Assembly: GCA_020638835.1 (NCBI GenBank)
Contig: JACKHV010000016.1
Coordinates: 1-9,506 of the forward strand
Direction: 5' to 3'
DNA length: 9,506 nucleotides
Source of the DNA: Planctomycetota bacterium
GTDB taxonomy: Bacteria > Planctomycetota > UBA1135 > GCA-002686595
The stretch's first letter is position 1. The number at the start of each line of letters is the position of its first letter. Shown here one piece after another: positions 1 through 7,072 of this stretch. Both the position numbers and the translations under genes were made by a program. The notes beneath the pieces were generated by a model. It was not told where the DNA came from and searched no databases. It saw only the letters and a program-made list of their open reading frames with translations.

Positions 1-722
1 AGGGGCTCGACCACCTGGTGACCTTCGCCAGTCTCCCGGAGGAGACCGCGGCGGTGTCGGAAGCGGCGCGCCTCTCCAAGGGCCGCATGAGCGCGATCGC
101 GCTCGTCAACCCGAAGGCACCCGACGCGCCGAAGAAGGTGCGCAAGCTGCTGACCGACTTCGGCTTCAAGGGCGTGCTGATCTTCCCCGCGATGCACCAC
201 TACGAGATCGACGGGCCCGAGGCGCGCGCGGTCTACGAGGTGCTCGCGGAGTTCGAGGCGCCCGTCTACGTGCACTGCGGTCTGCTGGTCGTGACGCTGC
301 GCGACCTGCTCGGCATCCGCCGCACGCAGGACATCAACTACGCGAATCCGCTGCGCATCGTCCCGGCGGCGAACGACTTCCCCGCCGTGCCCTTCGTGAT
401 CCCGCACTTCGGCGCGGGCTTCTTCCGCGAGACGCTGATGGCGGGTTCGCAGTGCGCGAACGTCCACACGGACACGAGCTCGACGAACTCGTGGACCAAG
501 ACGCAGCCGGAGAAGCTCACGCTGCGCGACGTCTTCGAGCGCGCGCTCGGCGTGTTCGGCCCGGACCGCATCCTCTTCGGCACGGACTCGAACGTCTTCC
601 CCGCCGGCTGGCGCGCCGACCGGCGCGCGGAACAGCGCGAGCTGCTCTGCGCGCTCGAGGTGCCCGAGGCGGACCAGCAGAAGATCTTCGCGGGGAACGC
701 GAAGCGCTTGCTGGGCCTCTGA
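1..722 (+). CDS. Amidohydrolase family 2 (Amidohydro_2) metal-dependent hydrolase or decarboxylase, 5'-truncated by the window edge
   Basis: Seen: the frame is open from base 3 (reading GLDHL before the GTG at 18) to a TGA at 720-722, so the GTG is probably internal and the gene starts outside the window. About 239 residues remain. The late motifs of a TIM-barrel amidohydrolase are present: VHCG (His at 273-275), VIPHFG, and DRILFGTDSN (Asp at 585-587), ending in the typical FAGNAKRLLGL tail. The N-terminal HxH metal motif would lie outside the window. Known: PF04909 enzymes use a mononuclear metal to hydrolyse or decarboxylate small carboxylated or cyclic substrates in the cytoplasm. The tail, where the aldolase/amidohydrolase forms end in GNAxRLL, fits this family well. 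The substrate cannot be deduced. The gene ends 12 bp before the convergent eboB-like gene, which belongs to a different branch of the same superfamily. Confidence 0.85.
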   Translation, partial: GLDHLVTFASLPEETAAVSEAARLSKGRMSAIALVNPKAPDAPKKVRKLLTDFGFKGVLIFPAMHHYEIDGPEARAVYEVLAEFEAPVYVHCGLLVVTLRDLLGIRRTQDINYANPLRIVPAANDFPAVPFVIPHFGAGFFRETLMAGSQCANVHTDTSSTNSWTKTQPEKLTLRDVFERALGVFGPDRILFGTDSNVFPAGWRADRRAEQRELLCALEVPEADQQKIFAGNAKRLLGL

Positions 723-734
723 GACCGCGCGGGC

Positions 735-1631
735 TCAGTTCGGGATCGGCGCGTCGACGCGGGGCTCCTGCCCGCGCAGCACGCTGTTCTCGCCGAACAG
801 CTCGCGCTGGTCGATCACCGGCTTCTCGAGCAGAGCGTCGACGTCGATCTGTCCCGACTGCGCGTAGGCATCCAGCGCATTGCCCCAGGTCGTCAGCTCG
901 ACGTGTTCCTGCGGGATGCCGCGCTCGAGCATCAGCTTCGCCGTCTTCGGGACGGACAAGGGATCGCTGATCCCCCAGTCGGCCGAGGAGTCGACGATGA
1001 TTCGCTCCGGCCCGTACTGCTCGACGACGGCGCACATGCGCGCCGAGCCCATCTTGGTGTGCGGGTAGATCGTGAAGGCCGCCCACGCGCCGGAGTCCAG
1101 CACGTCCCGCACGGTCTCCTCGTTGTTGTGGTCGATCACGAGCTTCTCCATCGGAAGCCCCATCTCGGCGGCGATGTCGATCGAGAGCCTGATGCCGTTC
1201 TTCTTGTCGCGGTGCGGCGAGTGCACCATCACGACCATGTCGTTCTCGACGGCGAAGGCGAGCTGCGCGCGGTAGGCCTTCTCCTCGGCCTTGGTGATCT
1301 CGTCGAAGCCGATCTCGCCGATCGCGACGACGCCTTCCTTCAGCGCGAAGCGCGGCAGGAAGTCGAGGACCTCCTCGGCGAGCGCTTCGTTGTTCGCTTC
1401 CTTCGAGTTCAGCCCGATCGCGCAGTAGTGCGCGATGCCGAACTGCGAGGCGCGGAAGCGTTCCCAGCCGATCAGCGACGCGAAGTAGTCGACGAAGGAA
1501 CCCGCTTGCGTGCGGGGTTGTCCGAGCCAGAAGGCCGGCTCGATGACGGCGCGCACGCCGGCGGCCGCCATGGCGGCGAGGTCGTCGGTGGTGCGGCTGG
1601 TGACGTGGATGTGGGGATCGAAGAAGCGCAT
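735..1631 (-). CDS. eboB: EboB-like TatD-family metal-dependent hydrolase
   Basis: A 298-residue TIM-barrel hydrolase. Seen: the metal motif DPHIH is at residues 5-9, GEIGFDE at 105-111 (Glu106), VHSPHR at 136-141 (His137), DHNNEE at 167-172 (His168) and SSADWG at 215-220 (Asp218). These are the five ligand positions expected of a TatD-like binuclear site. The stretch around EPAFWLGQPR (31-40) and GWERFRASQFGIAHYC (55-70) is, from memory, typical of the TatD-like proteins encoded beside eboA rather than of nuclease TatD. Known: the ebo cluster is linked to export or maturation of secondary metabolites, for example scytonemin monomers in cyanobacteria. The actual substrate is unknown. The ATG (1629-1631) overlaps the eboA stop as TGATG, implying translational coupling. 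A polar tail of about 40 residues (260-298) follows the barrel. Confidence 0.85.
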   Translation of the reverse strand: MRFFDPHIHVTSRTTDDLAAMAAAGVRAVIEPAFWLGQPRTQAGSFVDYFASLIGWERFRASQFGIAHYCAIGLNSKEANNEALAEEVLDFLPRFALKEGVVAIGEIGFDEITKAEEKAYRAQLAFAVENDMVVMVHSPHRDKKNGIRLSIDIAAEMGLPMEKLVIDHNNEETVRDVLDSGAWAAFTIYPHTKMGSARMCAVVEQYGPERIIVDSSADWGISDPLSVPKTAKLMLERGIPQEHVELTTWGNALDAYAQSGQIDVDALLEKPVIDQRELFGENSVLRGQEPRVDAPIPN

Positions 1632-2530
1632 CAGTTCTCGAGGCGAGGGTCCAGCGCGCGGAAGGCGGTCCGCGCGGAGTTTCCGGCGAGCGCGTCGCGC
1701 ATGGCGTCCGCGACGGGGCCGGCGGGTTCGGTCTCGGCCAGCTCGGCGAGGCGTTTCTCCGCCCCCGCGCGCGCCAGTCCGTACGCCGCGGCGCGACGTC
1801 CGCGGATGTTCTGCGAGGCGAGCTCCGACTCGAGCGCGGCGAGCGCGCGGTCTCCGCCGAATTTGCCGAGGCACAGCCACAGCTCGTGCTGGATCTCGCG
1901 CCCGGCGCTGCGCCGTTCTTCGACGAGGTCGAGGGCCATGCGCGCGAGTTCTTCGTCGAGTCGTTCGTCGAGCCCGACGATGCGCCACGCGGGCGCGCCG
2001 ACGAACAACGCCTTGATCACCATCTGGCGCCACGCGACCGCGTCGAAGTGCTCGCGCGGGTACGGCGTGTCGCAAGCGACGGCGGTGAACACGTCGAGCA
2101 TGTTCGTGCGGCAACCTTCCGCCGCCTGCCAGGCGAAGCGTTCGCCCCCCGGCAGGAACGCGAGCGCGCGATACAGCGCGCACAGCTCGCCCTGGTCGGC
2201 GAAGCGGAAGAGTTCGTCGATCGCCTTGCGGCCGCTCTCCTCGGCGAGGTCGGTGCGCGCGAGGATCAGGCGCACGCGCGCGGCCTCCAGCTTCGTCCAC
2301 AGCTCGGCTTCCCAGCCGGGCAGCGCCGCCTGCGCCGCGGCGCGCTCGGCGTCCGTGGGCTGCAGCAGCCCGCGCCCCGCGCTGCGGCTCTGCATCGAGA
2401 ACAAGCTGCAGAAGCGCGTCATGGACACGCCCGCGGCGACTTCGGCGCAGGCCTGCTCGAGGGCGGCGCGCGCTCGCGAATCGGTGTGCGCCGCGATCAG
2501 CGCGTCGAGGACATCACGGGGGGAACTCAT
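1631..2530 (-). CDS. eboA: EboA domain-containing protein
   Basis: A 299-residue, mostly helical protein. Seen: an N-terminal helical region (1-60), then the most characteristic stretch at residues 150-190. There FxxVACDTPYPxxHFD (148-163) is followed by WRQMVIKALFVG (167-178) and IVGLDERLDEELARM (184-198). After this come EERRSAGREIxxELW (204-218) and a HEAT-like helical tail (220-285). I recognise this block as the EboA signature. The ATG at 2528-2530 is preferred because upstream sequence in the frame is low-complexity and arginine-rich, and the protein begins naturally with MSSPRDVLDALI. There is no clear Shine-Dalgarno site. No signal peptide or membrane segment is visible, so the protein is probably cytoplasmic. 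Known: EboA is required with the other Ebo proteins for metabolite trafficking in some cyanobacteria; its biochemical role is not settled. It is the first gene of a two-gene unit with eboB. Confidence 0.85.
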   Translation of the reverse strand: MSSPRDVLDALIAAHTDSRARAALEQACAEVAAGVSMTRFCSLFSMQSRSAGRGLLQPTDAERAAAQAALPGWEAELWTKLEAARVRLILARTDLAEESGRKAIDELFRFADQGELCALYRALAFLPGGERFAWQAAEGCRTNMLDVFTAVACDTPYPREHFDAVAWRQMVIKALFVGAPAWRIVGLDERLDEELARMALDLVEERRSAGREIQHELWLCLGKFGGDRALAALESELASQNIRGRRAAAYGLARAGAEKRLAELAETEPAGPVADAMRDALAGNSARTAFRALDPRLEN

Positions 2531-2565
2531 GAAAAGACGGGGGGTCGGGGGGCAACGATCCGCGC

Positions 2566-2571
2566 AGCGTA
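2566..2571 (-). promoter_or_regulatory. Possible -10 element for eboA (weak)
   Basis: On the minus strand the sequence reads GATACGCT, which offers TACGCT (TAnnnT form) about 35 bases before the eboA ATG. No convincing -35 hexamer lies at the right distance. The 12-bp palindrome at 2583-2594 occupies the place where a -35 would be. This is inference only. Confidence 0.25.
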
Positions 2572-2582
2572 TCGTCTCGGGG

Positions 2583-2594
2583 GCCCCATGGGGC
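2583..2594. repeat. 12-bp perfect palindrome GCCCCATGGGGC in the eboA-pruA gap
   Basis: Both strands read GCCCCATGGGGC. It sits 53 bp upstream of the eboA start codon and about 75-85 bp upstream of the likely pruA promoter. A transcriptional operator is possible, for example one repressing eboA by covering its -35 region. In DNA this GC-rich a 12-bp palindrome can also arise by chance. Confidence 0.35.
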
Positions 2595-2667
2595 ACGGCT
2601 TCCCTACCCGGGATCGGCTCCGCGGCAACGAAGCGCCGGGTCCGCGCCGCTCGACGGGCGCTGTGGG

Positions 2668-2696
2668 TGGACGCGACGCGAGCAGCCCGCGATACT
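2668..2696 (+). promoter_or_regulatory. Predicted sigma-70-type promoter of pruA
   Basis: TGGACG (2668-2673) and GATACT (2691-2696) are separated by exactly 17 bp, and each matches its consensus hexamer at four of six positions. Transcription would start near 2703, giving a leader of about 42 bases before the pruA ATG. That leader has no Shine-Dalgarno motif directly before the start codon. The hexamers are seen in the sequence; activity is inferred. Confidence 0.45.
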
Positions 2697-2744
2697 GTTC
2701 GCCCTCGAAACCCGCCCCCGCGAACCCGAGCCTCCAGCGCAGCC

Positions 2745-4370
2745 ATGACTCACGGTGTCTTCCAGGTCCCCACTCCCGTCAACGAGCCGGTCCGGGGCTA
2801 TCTGCCCCAGAGCGCCGAGCGCGCCAGCCTCGAGCGCGAACTCGCTGCGCAGGCCGCGACGCAGATCGAAGTCCCGCTGATCATCGGCGGCAAGGAAGTC
2901 CGAACGGGCGACACCGAGACGGTCGTGATGCCCCACGACCACGGGCACGTGCTGTGCACCTTCCACAAGGCGGGCCCGGACCAGGCGCACGCCGCGGTGG
3001 AAGCCGCCAGCGCCGCGAAGGCCGCCTGGGCCGACCTGCCCTGGGAAGAACGCGCCGCGGTCTTCTTGCGCGCGTCGGAACTCTTGACCACGACGTGGCG
3101 CGACCGCGTCAACGCCTCGACGATGCTCGGCCAGTCGAAGACCGCGCACCAGGCGGAGATCGACTCCGCCTGCGAGCTGATCGACTTCTTCCGCTTCAAC
3201 ACGAAGTTCACCGAGCAGCTCTACAGCACGCAACCCGAGTCCTCGCCCGGCTGCTGGAACCGCCTCGAGCACCGCCCGCTCGACGGCTTCGTGTTCGCGA
3301 TCTCGCCGTTCAACTTCACCTCGATCGCGGGCAACCTCTCGAGCGCTCCCGCGATGCTCGGCAACACGATCGTCTGGAAGCCGGCCTCGACCGCCGTGCT
3401 GTCGAACTACTACTTGATGCGCCTCTTCGAGGAAGCCGGCCTGCCCGACGGCGTGATCAACTTCGTCCCCGGCAGCGGCCCGACGATCGGCGACGTGGTG
3501 CTCGGCGACCGCCGCCTCGCCGGCGTGCACTTCACCGGCTCGACCGGCACCTTCCAGCACCTCTGGGGTCAGGTCGGCCGCAACATCGACAAGTACGAGC
3601 AGTATCCGCGCCTCGTCGGCGAGACCGGCGGCAAGGACTTCGTCTTCGTCCACCCCTCGGCCACGGTCGAGGTCGTCGTCACGGCGCTGCTGCGCGGCGC
3701 CTTCGAGTACCAGGGCCAGAAGTGCTCCGCCGCGAGCCGCGCCTACGTGCCGAAGAGCCTCTGGCCGACGATCAAGGACCGCCTCGTCGAAGAGCTGCGC
3801 GAGATGCGCATGGGCGACGTCTGCGACTTCAAGAACTTCCTCGGCGCCGTCATCGACGCGCGCTCGTTCGCGAAGCTGAAGGGCGGCATCGAGTTCGCCA
3901 AGTCCGACCCCGGCTGCACGATCGTCGCCGGCGGCGAGTGCGACGACAGCCAAGGTTGGTTCGTCCAACCGACGGTCGTCGAGGTGAAGGACCCGGCGTG
4001 CGAGCTGATGCGCACCGAGTTCTTCGGTCCGCTGCTCTCGATCTTCGTCTACGAGGACGCGGCCTACGAGGCGACGCTCGACGTCTGCGCGAACGGCTCG
4101 GAGTACGCGCTGACCGGCGCGATCCTCTCGAACGACCGCGCGGCGGTGCGCACCGCCGCCCTTCGCCTGCGCTTCGCGGCAGGCAACTTCTACATCAACG
4201 ACAAGCCGACCGGCGCGGTCGTCGGGCAGCAGCCCTTCGGCGGTTCGCGCGCGTCGGGCACGAACGACAAGGCCGGCTCGATCCTGAACCTGCTGCGCTG
4301 GTCCTCGCCGCGCACGATCAAGGAGACCTTCGCGCCGCCGACCGACTGGCGCTATCCGTTCCTCGGCTAG
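2745..4370 (+). CDS. pruA: L-glutamate gamma-semialdehyde (delta-1-pyrroline-5-carboxylate) dehydrogenase, ALDH4A1 type
   Basis: A 541-residue NAD-dependent aldehyde dehydrogenase that oxidises glutamate semialdehyde/P5C to glutamate, the second step of proline catabolism, in the cytoplasm. Seen: the N-terminal PVNEPVRGYLPQSAER (11-26) is typical of the stand-alone P5C dehydrogenase related to mitochondrial ALDH4A1. The Rossmann/NAD part has ISPFNFTSIAGN (186-197), WKPAS (211-215) and FTGSTGTF (263-270). Glu293 in GETGGKD is the general base and Cys327 in GQKCSA the catalytic nucleophile. EFFGPLLSIFVY (425-436) and QQPFGGSRASGTNDK (495-509) are conserved C-terminal blocks. Length is close to family size (human 563 with its transit peptide). 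The ATG at 2745 is chosen because the family N terminus begins there; the frame runs open far upstream only because of base composition. No proline dehydrogenase domain is fused or adjacent, so proline dehydrogenase must be encoded elsewhere. Confidence 0.95.
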   Translation: MTHGVFQVPTPVNEPVRGYLPQSAERASLERELAAQAATQIEVPLIIGGKEVRTGDTETVVMPHDHGHVLCTFHKAGPDQAHAAVEAASAAKAAWADLPWEERAAVFLRASELLTTTWRDRVNASTMLGQSKTAHQAEIDSACELIDFFRFNTKFTEQLYSTQPESSPGCWNRLEHRPLDGFVFAISPFNFTSIAGNLSSAPAMLGNTIVWKPASTAVLSNYYLMRLFEEAGLPDGVINFVPGSGPTIGDVVLGDRRLAGVHFTGSTGTFQHLWGQVGRNIDKYEQYPRLVGETGGKDFVFVHPSATVEVVVTALLRGAFEYQGQKCSAASRAYVPKSLWPTIKDRLVEELREMRMGDVCDFKNFLGAVIDARSFAKLKGGIEFAKSDPGCTIVAGGECDDSQGWFVQPTVVEVKDPACELMRTEFFGPLLSIFVYEDAAYEATLDVCANGSEYALTGAILSNDRAAVRTAALRLRFAAGNFYINDKPTGAVVGQQPFGGSRASGTNDKAGSILNLLRWSSPRTIKETFAPPTDWRYPFLG

Positions 4371-4403
4371 CGCGTCGCACGACGTCGCTCGCGTGACACG
4401 AAA

Positions 4404-4433
4404 GAGCCCGCTGCAGGGGACTGCCGCGGGCTC
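4404..4433. terminator. Likely bidirectional intrinsic terminator between pruA and the GGCT-like gene
   Basis: An 8-bp stem GAGCCCGC/GCGGGCTC (4404-4411 with 4426-4433) is continued, after one mismatch (4412/4425), by a 4-bp stem GCAG/CTGC capped by a GGGA tetraloop (4417-4420, GNRA type). It lies 33 bp after the pruA stop and 48 bp past the stop of the leftward gene. The T tract on the plus strand is poor (CTTCG), and the minus strand has CTTTCG, so it would be a hairpin-dominated terminator serving both converging genes. Confidence 0.65.
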
Positions 4434-4481
4434 CTTCGATGGTCCACGAAGTGCGCAGCTCCGAGAACCTGGGTCGGTGAG

Positions 4482-4874
4482 CTAGGCGCGCCGGCGCCAA
4501 CGACCTTCCACGAGCCTCGGGAAGCAGCTCGCTTGCGAACTCGGCATCACGTAGCCCTCGGCGAAGCTGCCGTCGGAGAGCTCGATGCGAGTGCGGCGGA
4601 AGGTCTCGGGGTGGTCCTCGAGCTCGTCGATCATCGTCAAGAGGGAGGACGTGACCAGGTACAGCTCTCCCTGCACCGAAGAGGCTCCGCCCTGGATCAG
4701 ACCGGGCAGGCCGCCCAGGTCGACGAGCTCGAAGCACGCCGCGGTCTCCGCCTCGCGGACGAAGCGCGCCTGGCTCAAGAAGTGGTGGTTCTCCTCGCCG
4801 CGCCGCATGCGCCCGTAGACGAAGATCAGGGTCTCGCGCGGGTCAGCGGGGAGCTTGTGGGTCGGTTTCTGCAT
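4482..4874 (-). CDS. Gamma-glutamylcyclotransferase-like (GGCT/AIG2 fold) protein
   Basis: A small 130-residue cytoplasmic protein. Seen: IFVYGRMRRGEENHHFL (17-33) matches the GGCT-fold substrate loop, usually YGxLxxGxxNH. LVDLGGLPGLIQGG (50-63) and VQGELYLVTSSLLTMIDELE (67-86) follow, with Glu86 in the DELEDHPETFRRTRI block as the expected catalytic acid. Known: the family (PF06094; GGCT, GGACT, BtrG, YtfP) cyclises gamma-glutamyl groups to release 5-oxoproline; many bacterial members have no assigned substrate. Length is normal for the short YtfP/AIG2 type. The gene lies 80 bp downstream of the beta-helix lipoprotein gene on the same strand and could be cotranscribed with it, but the gap allows an independent promoter. 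The ATG at 4874 is the only sensible start; ribosome binding is weak. Confidence 0.82.
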   Translation of the reverse strand: MQKPTHKLPADPRETLIFVYGRMRRGEENHHFLSQARFVREAETAACFELVDLGGLPGLIQGGASSVQGELYLVTSSLLTMIDELEDHPETFRRTRIELSDGSFAEGYVMPSSQASCFPRLVEGRWRRRA

Positions 4875-4954
4875 CGTCTCGAAGGCTGCGGGAGCCGCCT
4901 ACCGGGGGTACGCGGCGCGGATCGCCGACCGGACCTCCGCTCGGCGGGAGCGAA

Positions 4955-7063
4955 TCAGTCCTTGGCGTGCGCGGCCGTCGGGAGCCCGCCGACCGCATCC
5001 CGCAGCGGGTCCAGAGTGAGCTGGAGCACCGCAGGCCCATCAATCTGAAAGTACTCCAGGACCAGGCTGTGGGCGCCGGGATCGAGCTCGATTTCGACGA
5101 CTTCCTCGCGGGCCGGCTTCCAGGTCCAGGACTCCAGGACGACTTCCTCGTCCAAGATGACCCGCAGGCCGTCGTCGCTGCGAGCGCTCAGCAAGTACCG
5201 ACCCCCCTCGCGGAGCTCCAGCCGGCCGCTCGCGTGGAGCCCGAAGCGCTCTTCCCCCACCAGGCTGCGGTACTCCGAGCCCCAGGGGTCGTTCCAGGCG
5301 TGGACCGTCGCACGGACCTGCGGCGTGAAGCGCAGGGCCCGCCAGACCTCCAGGTCGCCGCGGGGGTCGCTCGAGGTGTCCCACTGGAACCAGCTCGCCT
5401 TCCAGTCGACCTGGGCGAGTAGGCCGCCGTGGACCGGCTCGACCGGGCGCTCCCTCGCGCCCTCGGGGTCCCAGGGCGTGAAGCGCCCCATGACCGGTTC
5501 CGCAGGCGCCGGCGTGCCGCGCCAGTCGACGGGCGCCTCGCCCTGCTCGGGCGGCGTGAATCCGTTGAGCGCCTCGAGCGCCGCCGGGCGCGGTCCGTCG
5601 GCGCGAGAGAGCTGCACGTCCGTCGCGCGGCCGCTCGGCGCGCCGCTGTCGGCGCTGCGCAGCCAGGTCCACAGCTCGGACTCCTCGGCCTCCTCACCCG
5701 CAGCCGTCAGGCCGTCGAGATGCACGCGGTGCGTCGGCGAGTCGAAGCGGTTGCCGTCGAAAACGAGGTCGCGCGCGCGCTCGAGGACCACGTCCTGCAC
5801 CGCGCCATCGACCTCGTTGTCGACGATCCAGTGCGACTCGCAGTCGTACGTCCCGCCGTTCTCGCGACCGCGCACGAGCAGCGCGAGGTCGCAGTCGATC
5901 AGCTGGTTGCCGACGAGCAGGCAGTCGCGGCTCGAGACGAGCGACAGGCCCGTGCCGTGCACTCCCTGGAACTCGTTCCCGTAGATCACGACGCCGGTGC
6001 TGTCCTCGACGTGCAGGCCGCGCCACTCGCCGCCGGACAGGCGGTTGCCGATCAAGCGCTCGTTCGCGGCGCCGTGCACCGCGCCCGCGCTGGCGAGCGA
6101 GCCGGAGAGGTCGTTGCCGAACCACAGGTTGCCGGCGCCGGTGCCGTTGCCTTCGACGCGCAGGCCGTCGCCGCACGAGCGCGCGACGTTGTACGCGATC
6201 ACGTTGCGCTCGCAGTCCGCGCCGAGCAGCACGCCCGCGGCGCCCATGCCGTCCGGCGGGGCGTCGCCCGAGACGCCGCGCGTGCACGCGTCGAAGCGGT
6301 TGTTCGTGATGCGGCAGCCGACGCTCTCCACGAGCGCCACGCCCCAGCCGGAGAGGTACGAGTGGTCGCTGTTCGTGAGCTCGCAGCCTTGCACGTTGAT
6401 CCAGACCACGCCGTTCTGTCCGCGGCGCGAGCGCGTCTCTTCGAGCGTCACGCCCGAGCTCGACACGACGGCGATCGCCGCGCCGTAGTTCTCGAGCCAG
6501 TTCTCGGGGTCCGCCACGTCGAGGCGGTCGGCGAGGTGCGGGTTGCCCGGCGAGCCGAAGAGCTCCGTCGCATGGAAGTCGGTGACCTCGAGTCCCTCGA
6601 CGCTCACGCCGCGCGAGCCTTCGACGAGCAGGCCGACGCGGTAGCCCGTCAGCACGCCGCCGCGCAGCACGAGGTCGTCGCAGTCGCGCACGATCAAGCC
6701 GATGCCGCTCGCCTGGTCCGGCGTGCTGCCTTCGGGCGCCCCGCGCAGCACGACGTCCTCGAGGTCCAGCTCGACGCCGGAGAGACCCTCGAGCAGCAGC
6801 ACGGGATCTTCAGCCGTGGTGGGCCGCAGGTAGTCCCCCGGCGCCAGGCGCAGGTCTCCCGTCACAGCGAGCGTGCGCCCGACAGGCGGCTCCAACGCGT
6901 CCTCGTCGGTGGTGGCGGCGAGCTCGGTCCGGGAACCGTTCCCGGCGCAAGCGGCGGCGAAGAGGCAGAGGATGGGCAGCAGACTGGGGACGAGACGCAA
7001 GGCGATGGGACTCCGCGCGGAAGACGACGAACGGGCCTCCGTCCGCTCCGGAGGGCCGCTCAT
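4955..7063 (-). CDS. Secreted lipoprotein with right-handed beta-helix repeats and a C-terminal PA14-like domain
   Basis: A 702-residue exported protein. Seen: a basic N-terminal region, a hydrophobic stretch VPSLLPILCLFAAACAG (25-41) and a lipobox-like AAAC at Cys39. The -3 position is Ala instead of the usual Leu, so lipidation is likely rather than certain. A linker precedes repeated turns with GVxLxxxxxxxIxxNxF spacing (about 85-440: RITNNRF, NVIAYN, RLIGNRL, VIYGNEF, LLVGNQL, WIVDNEV, LVFDGNRF), the pattern of PF13229/NosD-type parallel beta-helices. A Pro-rich stretch (500-550) leads to a PA14-like module (about 550-686) with FGLHASGRLEL, LLSARSDDGLRVILD (624-638) and SLVLEYFQIDG. Such helices occur in polysaccharide lyases and epimerases, and PA14 often binds sugars. 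A carbohydrate-related surface function is therefore plausible, but no catalytic residues can be named. Codon use is uniform throughout. Confidence 0.85.
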   Translation of the reverse strand: MSGPPERTEARSSSSARSPIALRLVPSLLPILCLFAAACAGNGSRTELAATTDEDALEPPVGRTLAVTGDLRLAPGDYLRPTTAEDPVLLLEGLSGVELDLEDVVLRGAPEGSTPDQASGIGLIVRDCDDLVLRGGVLTGYRVGLLVEGSRGVSVEGLEVTDFHATELFGSPGNPHLADRLDVADPENWLENYGAAIAVVSSSGVTLEETRSRRGQNGVVWINVQGCELTNSDHSYLSGWGVALVESVGCRITNNRFDACTRGVSGDAPPDGMGAAGVLLGADCERNVIAYNVARSCGDGLRVEGNGTGAGNLWFGNDLSGSLASAGAVHGAANERLIGNRLSGGEWRGLHVEDSTGVVIYGNEFQGVHGTGLSLVSSRDCLLVGNQLIDCDLALLVRGRENGGTYDCESHWIVDNEVDGAVQDVVLERARDLVFDGNRFDSPTHRVHLDGLTAAGEEAEESELWTWLRSADSGAPSGRATDVQLSRADGPRPAALEALNGFTPPEQGEAPVDWRGTPAPAEPVMGRFTPWDPEGARERPVEPVHGGLLAQVDWKASWFQWDTSSDPRGDLEVWRALRFTPQVRATVHAWNDPWGSEYRSLVGEERFGLHASGRLELREGGRYLLSARSDDGLRVILDEEVVLESWTWKPAREEVVEIELDPGAHSLVLEYFQIDGPAVLQLTLDPLRDAVGGLPTAAHAKD

Positions 7064-7072
7064 GCATCGGCG

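Noticed and set aside
903..2744. Very long rightward open frame continuous with pruA, suggesting an 1155-residue fusion
   Set aside because: The added part is antisense to eboA and eboB, rich in Arg, Ala and Ser with no domain, and open only because stop codons are rare at this GC content. The family N terminus of P5C dehydrogenase begins at 2745.
1886..4396. 836-residue rightward open frame overlapping eboA and pruA
   Set aside because: It is out of frame with pruA throughout and is Arg-rich, the expected shadow of GC-rich coding DNA.
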